NCBI GenBank assembly: GCA_963734865.1
Contig: CAVTIV010000023.1
Coordinates: 1 to 64,000 of the forward strand
Length of the DNA stretch: 64,000 bases
Reading direction: 5' to 3'
Source: CBDCUW01 sp963734865
GTDB taxonomy: Bacteria; Planctomycetota; Planctomycetia; Pirellulales; Pirellulaceae
Part shown: piece by piece, positions 10,101 through 16,922 of the stretch
Numbering within the stretch: the stretch's first letter is position 1
How the letters are laid out: each line of letters opens with the position of its first letter
Program-made: the position numbers and the translations under genes
Notes under the pieces: generated by a model
Told to the model about the DNA's origin: nothing
What the model saw: only the letters and a program-made list of their open reading frames with translations
Database searches by the model: none

Positions 10101-10227
10101 CGTCTTCAAAGACCGATCCGGTAATCGCCGCAAGCACACGCCGATCGCCCAGGTGCTCCACCAGCAGACGACGCCGAACCCCAATTCGTCGTGGGGGTCT
10201 CGTGGATCGATCTGTACGTTTGCCCAT
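7141..10227 (-). CDS. Large secreted dockerin protein with cadherin-like repeats
   Basis: The protein is 1028 aa. The N-terminus is an Arg-rich leader followed by LLVEHLGDRRVLAA, a variant of the LEPR-xLL-type sorting segment of giant planctomycete exported proteins. An SdrD-B-like domain (about 37-95), a beta-rich WD/propeller-like region (about 100-430), an Ig/VCBS-like domain (AEDTGF...ITYTPDDNFFGTDTV) and four cadherin-like domains (about 540-850) follow. Near the C-terminus is a type I dockerin with two calcium loops (DVNQNGEVTSFDALLVVNYL and DVNGDGYVTALDALLILNEL), then an Asn/Gln-rich 8-residue repeat. It probably works at the cell surface in adhesion or in tethering to cohesin partners; no cohesin gene is in the window. 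Ca2+ binding is inferred from the Asp spacing. Confidence 0.85.
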   Translation of the reverse strand: MGKRTDRSTRPPRRIGVRRRLLVEHLGDRRVLAAITGSVFEDVNFSFHKDAEEASLGSRLVYIDTNDNATLDTGERFVVAQQDGTFAFTDLDDGSYLLRLFNGTSSQQQTSPVEAIISGDAVQVSGNQLLLGDGSAIALTNGAVVIGDLETGIGHSISVASHLTKMQSLPDGKLLVIGTDDQGGDTAWIVDPLGDSASPVDLAGNGQPIRWSDIAIDGQGYGVLVEDSDTLSTIHAINATDQSRGIQISTTATTVPSDTHVLSSETGTRSVLAWSSGDGMQLSLWSNMTATPISETPIHVADTSEMLAYDDASGLLVLRTFDGGVSVRDVNQNFASLHTLSDVTGPVGIDGARDLLITVSPIDAMLRLIDIRDGELIADLALDLSTVGQVVSLAMGDTSDTVVLLGAAGMAEVALNRAAANRVQVEGGQDVDSVLFGVSLRGINSAPTYNTLPDLSTAEDTGFSKPAPAALAGTADSPGAIDAEGDRFVLIQVGPAAHGTAAVSINGAITYTPDDNFFGTDTVPVMLHDGRDVSAPFDLQIDVTPTPDPPQDVIITTTPVPENIPRGTPVATIDVIDVDLNDDHLILVHNGRFQEQNGQIIFVGDYIDFETEPLILIDISVVDLETGTSIERTVTLRVQDENDPITAIMPTVGSVVENVLGDTAVVLAVEDQDSGQTHEFTVDDDRFVMDGLVLRLAPNVSVNFEAEPEILVNVTATDGEGSSFTQEITIHVLDVSEQPQFLTLSNDTVMELEPGDVVGEVIVDGAPPNQLLVLTVDDPRFEIDGNTLKLVDGQFVERAAQEEIQLSITADDSQGEFTSISETFVIRVMENETPFHNDNNPYDVNQNGEVTSFDALLVVNYLNTYGPGPVGKGDPGFGYDVNGDGYVTALDALLILNELARLHGHDGTVGSGEAGEGEQPPADSQGGAIANNQDNVIANSQGKVVANSQDGLIPNTAPPQPLPAGNSGRQEIFDQWGVADEKFRDSAVSAPVTPPNSQLTPTPGQATSPEEFAESVDQTLRLLSDLSR
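7364..7455. repeat. Coding 24-nt minisatellite in the dockerin protein tail
   Basis: Three to four degenerate 24-nt units, read on the minus strand as (Q/G)-D/G-x-V/I-I/V-A-N-S/N, lie between the dockerin domain and the C-terminal segment. The unit length is a multiple of three, so copy-number change would keep the frame. Confidence 0.6.
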
Positions 10228-10506
10228 CTCGGCGCCTGGAAAATCGAATCTGGAAAAATCGAATGTTGTCTCGGGTCGATCGTCCCGAAAAGCGGAAAAC
10301 AGTGGATCCTGACTTGGATACCGCTGCTGGCGAAAAGTTCCCCACCCCCCGGCCGAGTCTGATGGAAAAAATCAGGTCCCGCAGGAGAGGTGAGTTTTGG
10401 TATTGTCCAACAAACCGGCCGAAAGGGAATGTTGTCGGTCCTGCCGAGCTAAAAAAGTTTTCCACGCGGCAGGTCCGAGAGTCTATCATACGCAAAGCGC
10501 ACCCAT

Positions 10507-10518
10507 TTGTTGCAACAA
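10507..10518. promoter_or_regulatory. Perfect 12-bp palindrome, possible operator
   Basis: TTGTTGCAACAA is a perfect inverted repeat located 160 bp before the start of the Met-rich protein gene. The size and symmetry fit a dimeric regulator site, but no cognate regulator is known and a single 12-mer can occur by chance. Confidence 0.3.
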
Positions 10519-10639
10519 TCTCGACCGGAAAACGAGTGTCTCGGTGTACAACAGAGCCGATTTGAACGACTCTCGTTGCCCCACGCCAAGACATTTTGTC
10601 CTGTCGCGGTGACGATCGACGCAGGACACCTGTCCCCCC

Positions 10640-10677
10640 CACACACAAGCACGCGACCCACACACAAGAACGCGACC
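10640..10677. repeat. 19-bp direct repeat touching a start codon
   Basis: Two adjacent 19-mers (CACACACAAGCACGCGACC and the same with one C-to-A change) end exactly at base 10677, immediately before the ATG at 10678. They replace the position where a Shine-Dalgarno sequence would lie, and none is visible. Confidence 0.75.
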
Positions 10678-12465
10678 ATGAAGCTTCCAATCCGTCGCCT
10701 GATCGCCGTTGGTTCATCGAGTTTCCTGGCAATTGCCGCCTGTTGTTTGGCGGCGTTGATCGAACAAGAGGTGACGGCCCAGGGGCTGAGCGGTGTCCCG
10801 CAACGACTGGAAGAGACGACATCGGGTACAGGTGGCCGTGCGGCGAGCGGCAACTCGGGTGCCCGCGGCCCCAGGAGCGGATCGGGATCGGCATACGGCC
10901 AATCCGGGGGTGAAGAAATGGACATGAGTGCCGACATGGACATGAGTGCCGACATGGACATGAGTGCCGAAATGGACATGAGTTCTGGCTATGACGAAGA
11001 GATGATGATGAGTGACGGCTACGGAGCGTCGGCAGGACGTCGTGGTGGATCGCAGACCGATGCAAATCTCACTTATGGTGCGAGCTTAACGTCGTCGTTT
11101 GATCTCGGCGGAGTCGACTGGATGTCGCTGTTTGCCCCGCGACCGGAGTCGGCTGTGATCGAATCTGGCCCGGTACTCAAACGCGAAGCAGAACAGGCGT
11201 TTGCCGCGGGGAACTACCCGTTGGCGTTGGAGTTGATGTTTGGGTACATGGCGACGGAATACCCCGATTCGCTGGTCGACTTGAAGACAGTCAAGTACAG
11301 CTCGCTGCTTCGTCGCCCCGTTTGGAACATTCGCTTCGGCGTTTCGATGTCGGTGCGAGGTGGAAGCTTGGAAACCGATCCTCAGCCCATTCGCGAGACG
11401 ACGAGCGGGAATCGCGGCGCACAGACCCGCGGCGGAGGAGGACGTACTGGCTTCGATCAAGAGATGTCGCAAATGGACGAGGAGATGCGACAGCAGAGCG
11501 GAATGGAGGAAGCGATGATGCAAGAAGAGATGATGATGGAATCGATGGATTCCGAAATGTCCGGCTCAGGTTTTCCCGGTCGCACTGCATCACGATCTCG
11601 AGGCGGTGCCAAGCAGACACCTGCGCGAAGCATGTTGGATGCCAAGGTCGCCGAGGAATTTGACAAGACGCTGGGACTTGTCGCCAAGATGGTCGGCGAG
11701 GGATTCAGCAAGCGTTTTCAAAACGGTGATTTCGGTTTGGTGTTGACTTCCGTGACTCCTCCTCAACCGGAAGTGCCCGTGGGCGGCGTGCGGCGTGCCC
11801 CGGCGGCCGAAGAACCGACCCCGTCCAGCGGGCCAATCAGTGCGTCGGTGGCTGATCTGTTGGCAATCGCGCCCGAACCGTTGCCGATGTGGTTACCGGG
11901 TATTGTGTATCTCGGTGAAGGCCACTCCAGCGAAATCTTGCCGATCGCCAAGTCGGCCAACATCGACCTGCTGCTTCATTTCGACGTGGTCTTGAAGCCC
12001 GGACGTAATGAAACGGTGCAGAACCTTTCACGATGCCGATTGATTCATGTTCTCTCGGAAAAGCCAGTCGGGGTTTCCAAGGCGATGGACAGTCGCGAAG
12101 CGGCGCAGCTGGCTGCCAGCGGGCGTGGCGGCGAACGAGATTACGTGGAGGAACAACTGGCTAACTTGTTCGCAATCATCGATCGCAGTGTGAAAACGAT
12201 CGACCTGCCGACGTTATCGCCGGAGATTGCCAAGTCCCGAGTCGCTTCGCTGATGTCCGGTTCGCAGGCACACTCGCTTCGCACGTTGGCCGAGATTCGC
12301 CTGTATCAGGCGCAGCAGTTGATCGATGACAGCGAGGTCGAAACCGCCTTTGATATAATCGGCGGCCCCGAAGGCCTGCTGCTGCTTCGCGGACCCACGA
12401 AAGAGCGAATGGCGATGGCCCGCAAATGGTCGATTGAGTCGCAGGGCGGCCGGATCGAGGAATAA
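10678..12465 (+). CDS. Secreted methionine-rich protein of unknown function
   Basis: The product is 595 aa with a signal peptide (MKLPIRRLIAVGSSSFLAIAACCLAAL). A Gly/Ser-rich linker leads into four tandem MDMSA(D/E) hexapeptides encoded by an 18-nt DNA repeat, then EEMMMSDG. A second Met/Glu/Asp-rich patch (MSQMDEEMRQQSGMEEAMMQEEMMMES) lies near residue 265. Between and after them are ordered segments, including a tetratricopeptide-like stretch (REAEQAFAAGNYPLALELMFGYMA) and a C-terminal alpha/beta region from about 390. Met-rich repeats of this type occur in periplasmic copper proteins, but there are no His residues beside the Met as in CopA-type motifs, so metal binding is only a suggestion. 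I recognise no full-length family. The ATG at 10678 is chosen because the signal peptide begins there. Confidence 0.75.
   Translation: MKLPIRRLIAVGSSSFLAIAACCLAALIEQEVTAQGLSGVPQRLEETTSGTGGRAASGNSGARGPRSGSGSAYGQSGGEEMDMSADMDMSADMDMSAEMDMSSGYDEEMMMSDGYGASAGRRGGSQTDANLTYGASLTSSFDLGGVDWMSLFAPRPESAVIESGPVLKREAEQAFAAGNYPLALELMFGYMATEYPDSLVDLKTVKYSSLLRRPVWNIRFGVSMSVRGGSLETDPQPIRETTSGNRGAQTRGGGGRTGFDQEMSQMDEEMRQQSGMEEAMMQEEMMMESMDSEMSGSGFPGRTASRSRGGAKQTPARSMLDAKVAEEFDKTLGLVAKMVGEGFSKRFQNGDFGLVLTSVTPPQPEVPVGGVRRAPAAEEPTPSSGPISASVADLLAIAPEPLPMWLPGIVYLGEGHSSEILPIAKSANIDLLLHFDVVLKPGRNETVQNLSRCRLIHVLSEKPVGVSKAMDSREAAQLAASGRGGERDYVEEQLANLFAIIDRSVKTIDLPTLSPEIAKSRVASLMSGSQAHSLRTLAEIRLYQAQQLIDDSEVETAFDIIGGPEGLLLLRGPTKERMAMARKWSIESQGGRIEE
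10918..10983. repeat. 18-nt coding tandem repeat (MDMSAD units)
   Basis: Three almost identical 18-nt units (10918-10971) and a partial fourth encode Met-Asp-Met-Ser-Ala-Asp/Glu. The near-perfect DNA identity points to recent unit duplication rather than ancient repeats. Confidence 0.9.
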
Positions 12466-12511
12466 GCTCCGCAGCGCGGTCGCATGCCCAGACACACGGG
12501 CCAGAGGCCGT

Positions 12512-12781
12512 TCATGCACCGACCCATTCCGACGGATCATCCTGGATCTGCACCGGCATCAATACATTGGCTGCCGGAACGAGCCGAATGTTTTTGCATC
12601 GGGACAGCTGAAACTGACGCGGCTGTTCGCGGCACAAGCAGAGTCCCAGGAACCGATAACTGCCCATGAAGCGAATCGGGCTGACGACGCGATGGGTGCG
12701 GTTGCCCTTGGCGTCGGCGTAGTCCATTTCGATCACGTAATTGTCAGAATCCTGCATCGCTCGACGAAGAACTCGGTTCAT
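12512..12781 (-). CDS. Stand-alone WYL-like domain protein
   Basis: This is an 89-aa protein. The pattern NYVIEMDYADAKG, THRVVSPIRF, YRFLGLCLCREQPRQFQLSR, IRLV resembles a WYL domain (an SH3-like fold that binds ligands or nucleic acids in PafC/DriD-type regulators and in Cas-associated proteins). There is no helix-turn-helix, so it may act as a partner or sensor domain only. The ATG at 12781 has a good Shine-Dalgarno (AGGGGAG, 8 nt upstream); a GTG 21 codons upstream would add a basic stretch without similarity. It is read convergently with the Met-rich protein gene. Confidence 0.6.
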   Translation of the reverse strand: MNRVLRRAMQDSDNYVIEMDYADAKGNRTHRVVSPIRFMGSYRFLGLCLCREQPRQFQLSRCKNIRLVPAANVLMPVQIQDDPSEWVGA

Positions 12782-12889
12782 CTGATTGGCTCCCCTGGGA
12801 CGTCGTTTCCTGTCTGTGAAAAGTATTCGACGGGGGAGTGACACGTTTGGTCCGGGGAGAAAAAATCGATCAAAGCTGGCACGGTCCGA

Positions 12890-13909
12890 TTAGCTTGGCA
12901 GTTGAATTCGCTGCACTCGGTGATTGTTGCTGTCCAGCACGTGCACGCGATCCTGGGAGTCGACCACCAGACCCCAGGGCTGGTTCAGTTGTCCCGGCTC
13001 GAAACCGGGACCACCCCATGTGGCGATCCACTTGCCGTTGGGATCGAGTCGCTGGATGCGTTGGTTCTTGTATTCGATCACCAGCACGGTGTTGTCGCTG
13101 GCCAGTGCGATGTCATAGGGATAGAAGAATTCGCCTTTGCCGACGCCTTGGCGGCCCCAGATGTCGATTAGCCGGGGAATCGATTCACGGATGTCATACC
13201 GTTGAATTCGATGATTGCAGGCATCGACGACCCACAGAATCTGGTCGCGTATCAGTAGGCTTTGCGGACGAACAAATTGTCCAGGTTGTTGCCCGGTACC
13301 GCCCCATTGGGTCAAGAAACCGCCCTCGGGATCGAACTTCTGGATCCGATCGGAATCGCCATATTCGCCGATATAGTAACAACCTTGAAGGTCACAGACG
13401 GCGTCGGTCACGAAAGCGAACTCGCCCGGCAAGTGACCGGCCGAGCCACCGATCCGTTCGTCCTCTTTCAATTCCCCCTCGAGCGTATAAGAAAGCATTT
13501 GGTAGTAATGCGTGTCGGCGACCAGCAGACGCGGCTGGGAGGGTGCAACTTCGACCGGGCGGACGGCCAAGCCGGTGGGACGTCCGTTCTTTGTCCGTGG
13601 TGTTTTCCAAGAGCGAAGAAAGTTTCCGTCGACATCGAAAACCTGGATGCGGCCGGTGGTGTCGACGATGTAGAGCTGATCATGGGGGTCGATCGTGATC
13701 GCTCGGGGCTTCAAGAAACGCCCCTCGCTGAATCCGCGCCGTCCCCAAACGAGCTGTGGCGTTGATCTTGAGCCGATCGGCACGCATCCGCAGGCGAGCA
13801 GGCAACTGCCGGCGGTCGCCACGGACGTGGCACGAAGGAAATCCCGCCGATTCATCTGATCGGCTGCGGATAGCGGGACCGGTTGTTTGACCACGTGGGT
13901 ATGATTCAT
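12890..13909 (-). CDS. NHL-repeat beta-propeller lipoprotein with Tat-like leader
   Basis: The protein has 339 aa. A twin-arginine motif (MNRRDFLRATSVATAG) is followed by a lipobox-like LLACGC. At least five NHL repeats follow, each with a pattern such as RPRAITIDPHDQLYIVD, PQSLLIRDQILWVVDACNHRIQRYD, PYDIALASDNTVLVIEYKNQRIQRLDP and PWGLVVDSQDRVHVLDSNNHRVQRI. NHL propellers bind proteins, RNA or small ligands; the ligand here is unknown. It probably sits outside the cytoplasmic membrane. The ATG at 13909 is annotated; an internal ATG at 13855, directly before NRRDF, is equally good. It is divergent from the Sua5 gene. Confidence 0.82.
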   Translation of the reverse strand: MNHTHVVKQPVPLSAADQMNRRDFLRATSVATAGSCLLACGCVPIGSRSTPQLVWGRRGFSEGRFLKPRAITIDPHDQLYIVDTTGRIQVFDVDGNFLRSWKTPRTKNGRPTGLAVRPVEVAPSQPRLLVADTHYYQMLSYTLEGELKEDERIGGSAGHLPGEFAFVTDAVCDLQGCYYIGEYGDSDRIQKFDPEGGFLTQWGGTGQQPGQFVRPQSLLIRDQILWVVDACNHRIQRYDIRESIPRLIDIWGRQGVGKGEFFYPYDIALASDNTVLVIEYKNQRIQRLDPNGKWIATWGGPGFEPGQLNQPWGLVVDSQDRVHVLDSNNHRVQRIQLPS

Positions 13910-14000
13910 TCGAGTCGTGACCGACTTGTGAACATATTTCGTTCATCCGTACAATCAGCAGTACTTCATTCTATCGCGTATCCGGAAAAATCGTCCCTCC

Positions 14001-15134
14001 ATGGCAAAGATTCTCGACCTGCGGGCGACGGACGACCCACGCGATATCGTTCATCGTACGGTTCAGGCACTCGTCGAGGGGCAGGTGGTTGGCGTTCCGA
14101 CCGATACAGTCTATGGCTTGGCTGCTCACGCCCTTTCGGAATCGGCCGTCGCTCGGTTGTGCCAGATCAAGCAGCGGCTGGACGCACCGCTGGCGGTCTC
14201 GGTCGGAAGCCGCGAGGCGGCGGGCGATTTTTGTTGTGAATTCTCGCCGCTGTCGCGGCGGCTCAGCTATCGATGTTGGCCAGGCCCGCTGACGCTGGTG
14301 GTCCCTTGCGACAATCGGCGATCGGCCGCCAACCAGTTGCCGGCATCGGTTCGCAAGCAGATCACCGGCGAGCATGGATGCATCGGGTTTCGCGTCGTTG
14401 ATCATCGTATTTTGTCGCACATTCATCGTTTTTTAGCGGCACCTCTGGTGCTGACGAGCGCGAATTTATCAGGCCAACCGGCACCGACGACGGCACCCCC
14501 TGTGGACGCCCAACTGGGTGATTCGCTGCCACTGCTGCTCGACGACGGCCCAACCCGTTATGGTGGAGCATCGACGGTTGCTAGAGTGATGGGTAACCGA
14601 CTCGAGATTTTACGTGAAGGTGTGATCGAACGAGCGGCCATGAACCAATTCATCAAACCGGTGATCGCACTCGTTTGCACGGGCAATACCTGTCGCAGCC
14701 CGATGGCGGAAACGCTGCTCCGGGAACAGCTGCGATCAAAACTCGGCTGTGAGGATGCCGTCCGCGTCCTCTCGGCGGGTGTTGCCGCGGCATCGGGTTG
14801 TGGCGCCAGTCCCCAAGCAGTGGAAGTGATGGGCAGTCGCGGACTTGACCTTACCGGCCATAGCAGTCGTCCCTTGGACGACGCCGTGATGCATGTCGCC
14901 GACTTGGTGCTGACGATGACCAACGGGCATCGCGCTGCCATTCTCGCGGCATGGCCGGACATGGGCGACCGCGTCTTCACGCTTCGCCGCGACGGTGGTG
15001 ACATCACCGACCCGGTCGGAATGCCAGTCGATGTCTACCAGGAGTGTGCTGAGCAAATCGACCGTGAGCTGGCGGCCTGGCTTGAGTCGCTTGATGACGA
15101 CTTTTTTCCCGAATCCGCCTGCGATCAAGAATGA
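14001..15134 (+). CDS. Sua5/YrdC threonylcarbamoyl-AMP synthase fused to a YwlE-type arginine phosphatase
   Basis: The protein is 377 aa with two domains. Residues 1-~212 are Sua5/YrdC (PTDTVYGLAAHALSESAV, KQRLDAPLAVSV, CWPGPLTLV, LTSANLSGQPAP), which makes threonylcarbamoyl-AMP for the t6A37 modification of tRNA. Residues ~214-377 are a low-molecular-weight phosphatase: P-loop CTGNTCRSPMAE with Cys226, Arg232 and a late DITDPVG acid loop. Thr230 is at the position where YwlE-type protein-arginine phosphatases have Thr and classical tyrosine phosphatases have Ile. In Bacillus subtilis the separate genes ywlC (Sua5), ywlE and ywlF (RpiB) lie together, the same order as here. rpiB follows after 6 bp, so co-transcription is likely. 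Met214 could allow a separate phosphatase product. Confidence 0.9.
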   Translation: MAKILDLRATDDPRDIVHRTVQALVEGQVVGVPTDTVYGLAAHALSESAVARLCQIKQRLDAPLAVSVGSREAAGDFCCEFSPLSRRLSYRCWPGPLTLVVPCDNRRSAANQLPASVRKQITGEHGCIGFRVVDHRILSHIHRFLAAPLVLTSANLSGQPAPTTAPPVDAQLGDSLPLLLDDGPTRYGGASTVARVMGNRLEILREGVIERAAMNQFIKPVIALVCTGNTCRSPMAETLLREQLRSKLGCEDAVRVLSAGVAAASGCGASPQAVEVMGSRGLDLTGHSSRPLDDAVMHVADLVLTMTNGHRAAILAAWPDMGDRVFTLRRDGGDITDPVGMPVDVYQECAEQIDRELAAWLESLDDDFFPESACDQE

Positions 15135-15140
15135 GGTGAC

Positions 15141-15794
15141 ATGATGCTCACGATCTCTATGGCAAGCGATCATCGGGGAGTGCACATCAAGTCTCGTTTG
15201 ATCCAGGCCTTGACTGCGGCAGGGTTTTCGGTCTGCGACGAAGGGACCAACTCGGAGGCTGCGGTTGATTACCCCGATTTCGCCAAGCGAGTGGCCAAGA
15301 AAGTCAGCAACGGTGAAGCTGATCGTGGAATCCTGATCTGTGGCACCGGGATCGGAATGTCGATCACGGCGAATAAGTTTCCCGGAGTTCGCGCCGCCTC
15401 GTGCTACGACGAAGTGATGGTCGAAATGAGTCGACGTCACAACAACGTGAATGTGTTGTGTCTGCCAGGTGACATGATCGGCGAACGGCCGATCGACGAT
15501 TTGGTCTTGATGTGGCTGAATACCGATTTCGAGGGTGGACGCCACGACGCGCGGCTGAAAAAGATCGCCGAGATCGAAAAGCAATCGTCCCAGCCGGTCG
15601 AGAACCCTGCCACCGAGAACCCTGCGTCACCGAACCGGTCGACCACACTACCAGCTGATATCTCGTCAAAGCACGAACTTCGATGTGGCGTCCAACAAGC
15701 CGATCGCCATCGAGGTATGTCGTCAGACCGGGAACACGAACAACCTTCATTTGACAAACAATGCAGGCGTTGTTCGACAAACAACACAGGATGA
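15141..15794 (+). CDS. rpiB: Ribose-5-phosphate isomerase B
   Basis: RpiB interconverts ribose 5-phosphate and ribulose 5-phosphate in the pentose phosphate pathway. The first ~150 residues are a normal RpiB: ASDHRGVHIKSRL, YPDFAKRVA, ILICGTGIGMSITANK with the active-site Cys, and SRRHNNVNVLCLPGDMIG. The remaining ~65 residues are a tail absent from typical RpiB. It opens with a PVENPATENPASPN repeat and continues as low-complexity basic/polar sequence, so it may be a read-through of non-conserved DNA or a lineage extension. A GAGGTGAC Shine-Dalgarno precedes the start, and Met2 is an alternative. The next gene, holB, starts 3 bp after the stop. Confidence 0.9.
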   Translation: MMLTISMASDHRGVHIKSRLIQALTAAGFSVCDEGTNSEAAVDYPDFAKRVAKKVSNGEADRGILICGTGIGMSITANKFPGVRAASCYDEVMVEMSRRHNNVNVLCLPGDMIGERPIDDLVLMWLNTDFEGGRHDARLKKIAEIEKQSSQPVENPATENPASPNRSTTLPADISSKHELRCGVQQADRHRGMSSDREHEQPSFDKQCRRCSTNNTG

Positions 15795-15797
15795 TTG

Positions 15798-16820
15798 ATG
15801 ACCGAGTGGTCCACGCTGATCGGGCACGAACAGGTTCGCCGTTGGTTCGCAACCTCCATCGCGAAAGGGCGAATGGGGGGCAGTTTTTTGTTGGTCGGCA
15901 ACCCAGGAATCGGCAAACGCACCGTCGCCTACCTGCTTGCTCGGACCTTGCTTTGCGAGACACGCCCGCCATCCCAGATGCAACCGTGCGGAAACTGCCA
16001 GGCGTGCGTCCAAGTCATCGCTCAGTCGCATCCCGATTTGATCCGTGTGACAAAGCCCGCCGAGAAAACATTCATCCCGCTGGAAGCCTTGGTCGGATCG
16101 GCAGAGGCCAGGATGCAGGAGGGCTTTTGTCGAGACGTGCGGCTGAAACCTTATCGTGGCAATCGCAAAGTCGCGATCATCGAGGACGCCGATTATTTGA
16201 ACGAAGAGGGTGCCAATTGCCTGCTGAAAACGCTGGAAGAGCCACCGGCAAACGCAGTGATCTTCTTGATCGGAACGAGCGAACAACGACAACTGCCAAC
16301 CATCCGGTCACGATGTCAAACGATTCGCCTGATGTCGCCCAGGGGCCAGGATGCCGTCCGCTTCTTGCGCCAGGTTCATCAGATCGAGGCGAGCGAGGAA
16401 CAGATCGCCGACGCCGTTGCGACGGCGGGTGGCGACATGCATCTCGCCGCTGGATTGTTGAGTGGCGAGGCCGATCAACTGAGAGACGCGATTCGTTCAC
16501 AGTTGAACGCGGCGTACCCCGATCCGGTAGCTCTCAACCGCATCATTACGAGCCATGTCAATGAGGCGGGAAAGGAGGCGAACAAGCGACGTAGTGCCAT
16601 GCGCCATGTCTTTTCGATGGCTGTGCAACACTATCGCCGACAACTTCGCGATGACGCGACCCATCGGACGGTCCATCCGTTGACATTATCACGACTCGAT
16701 CGTTCGTTGCGGGCACTTCGCGAAGTCGATCGCAGCGCGAACCAGGCGACGCTGATCGAATGTTATGCGGTCGACATCGCGGCCGGCACGACCGGCGATC
16801 GCGGCGAGATCGGATCATGA
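15798..16820 (+). CDS. holB: DNA polymerase III subunit delta prime
   Basis: This 340-aa AAA+ clamp-loader subunit helps load the beta clamp. It shows Walker A-like GNPGIGKR (34-41), a Cys cluster (CGNCQAC preceded by LLC) for the zinc module, IIEDADYLNEEGANCLLKTLEEPP for the Walker B region and the IRSRCQTI sensor with the SRC motif. The C-terminal collar domain is present. An in-frame TTG (15795) precedes the ATG at 15798; the ATG is preferred. It closes the forward run from the Sua5 fusion, with 3 bp after rpiB. The context has no bearing on clamp loading and is probably just tight packing. Confidence 0.92.
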   Translation: MTEWSTLIGHEQVRRWFATSIAKGRMGGSFLLVGNPGIGKRTVAYLLARTLLCETRPPSQMQPCGNCQACVQVIAQSHPDLIRVTKPAEKTFIPLEALVGSAEARMQEGFCRDVRLKPYRGNRKVAIIEDADYLNEEGANCLLKTLEEPPANAVIFLIGTSEQRQLPTIRSRCQTIRLMSPRGQDAVRFLRQVHQIEASEEQIADAVATAGGDMHLAAGLLSGEADQLRDAIRSQLNAAYPDPVALNRIITSHVNEAGKEANKRRSAMRHVFSMAVQHYRRQLRDDATHRTVHPLTLSRLDRSLRALREVDRSANQATLIECYAVDIAAGTTGDRGEIGS

Positions 16821-16922
16821 TCTTTCGGACCCGGTATTTAGTCGATCTTGGTCGCCGAATTCACCCGACTTCGGAGATCTTTGCCGGCAAAACGGTAGTG
16901 GGGCGGAACAGGGGGATGCGTT

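Larger units (their letters stand above)
10228..10677. other. Divergent intergenic region, 450 bp
   Basis: This separates two divergently transcribed genes for exported proteins and must hold both promoters. I see no gene. Notable are a perfect 12-bp palindrome (10507-10518) and a 19-bp direct repeat abutting the rightward start codon. The rightward frame is open for 57 codons before the chosen start, but the translation is not protein-like. Confidence 0.5.

Noticed and set aside
10106..11065. 319-aa minus-strand frame across the divergent promoter region
   Set aside because: It overlaps the start of the dockerin gene and the repeats of the Met-rich gene, giving His/Ser/Cys repeats typical of antisense translation.
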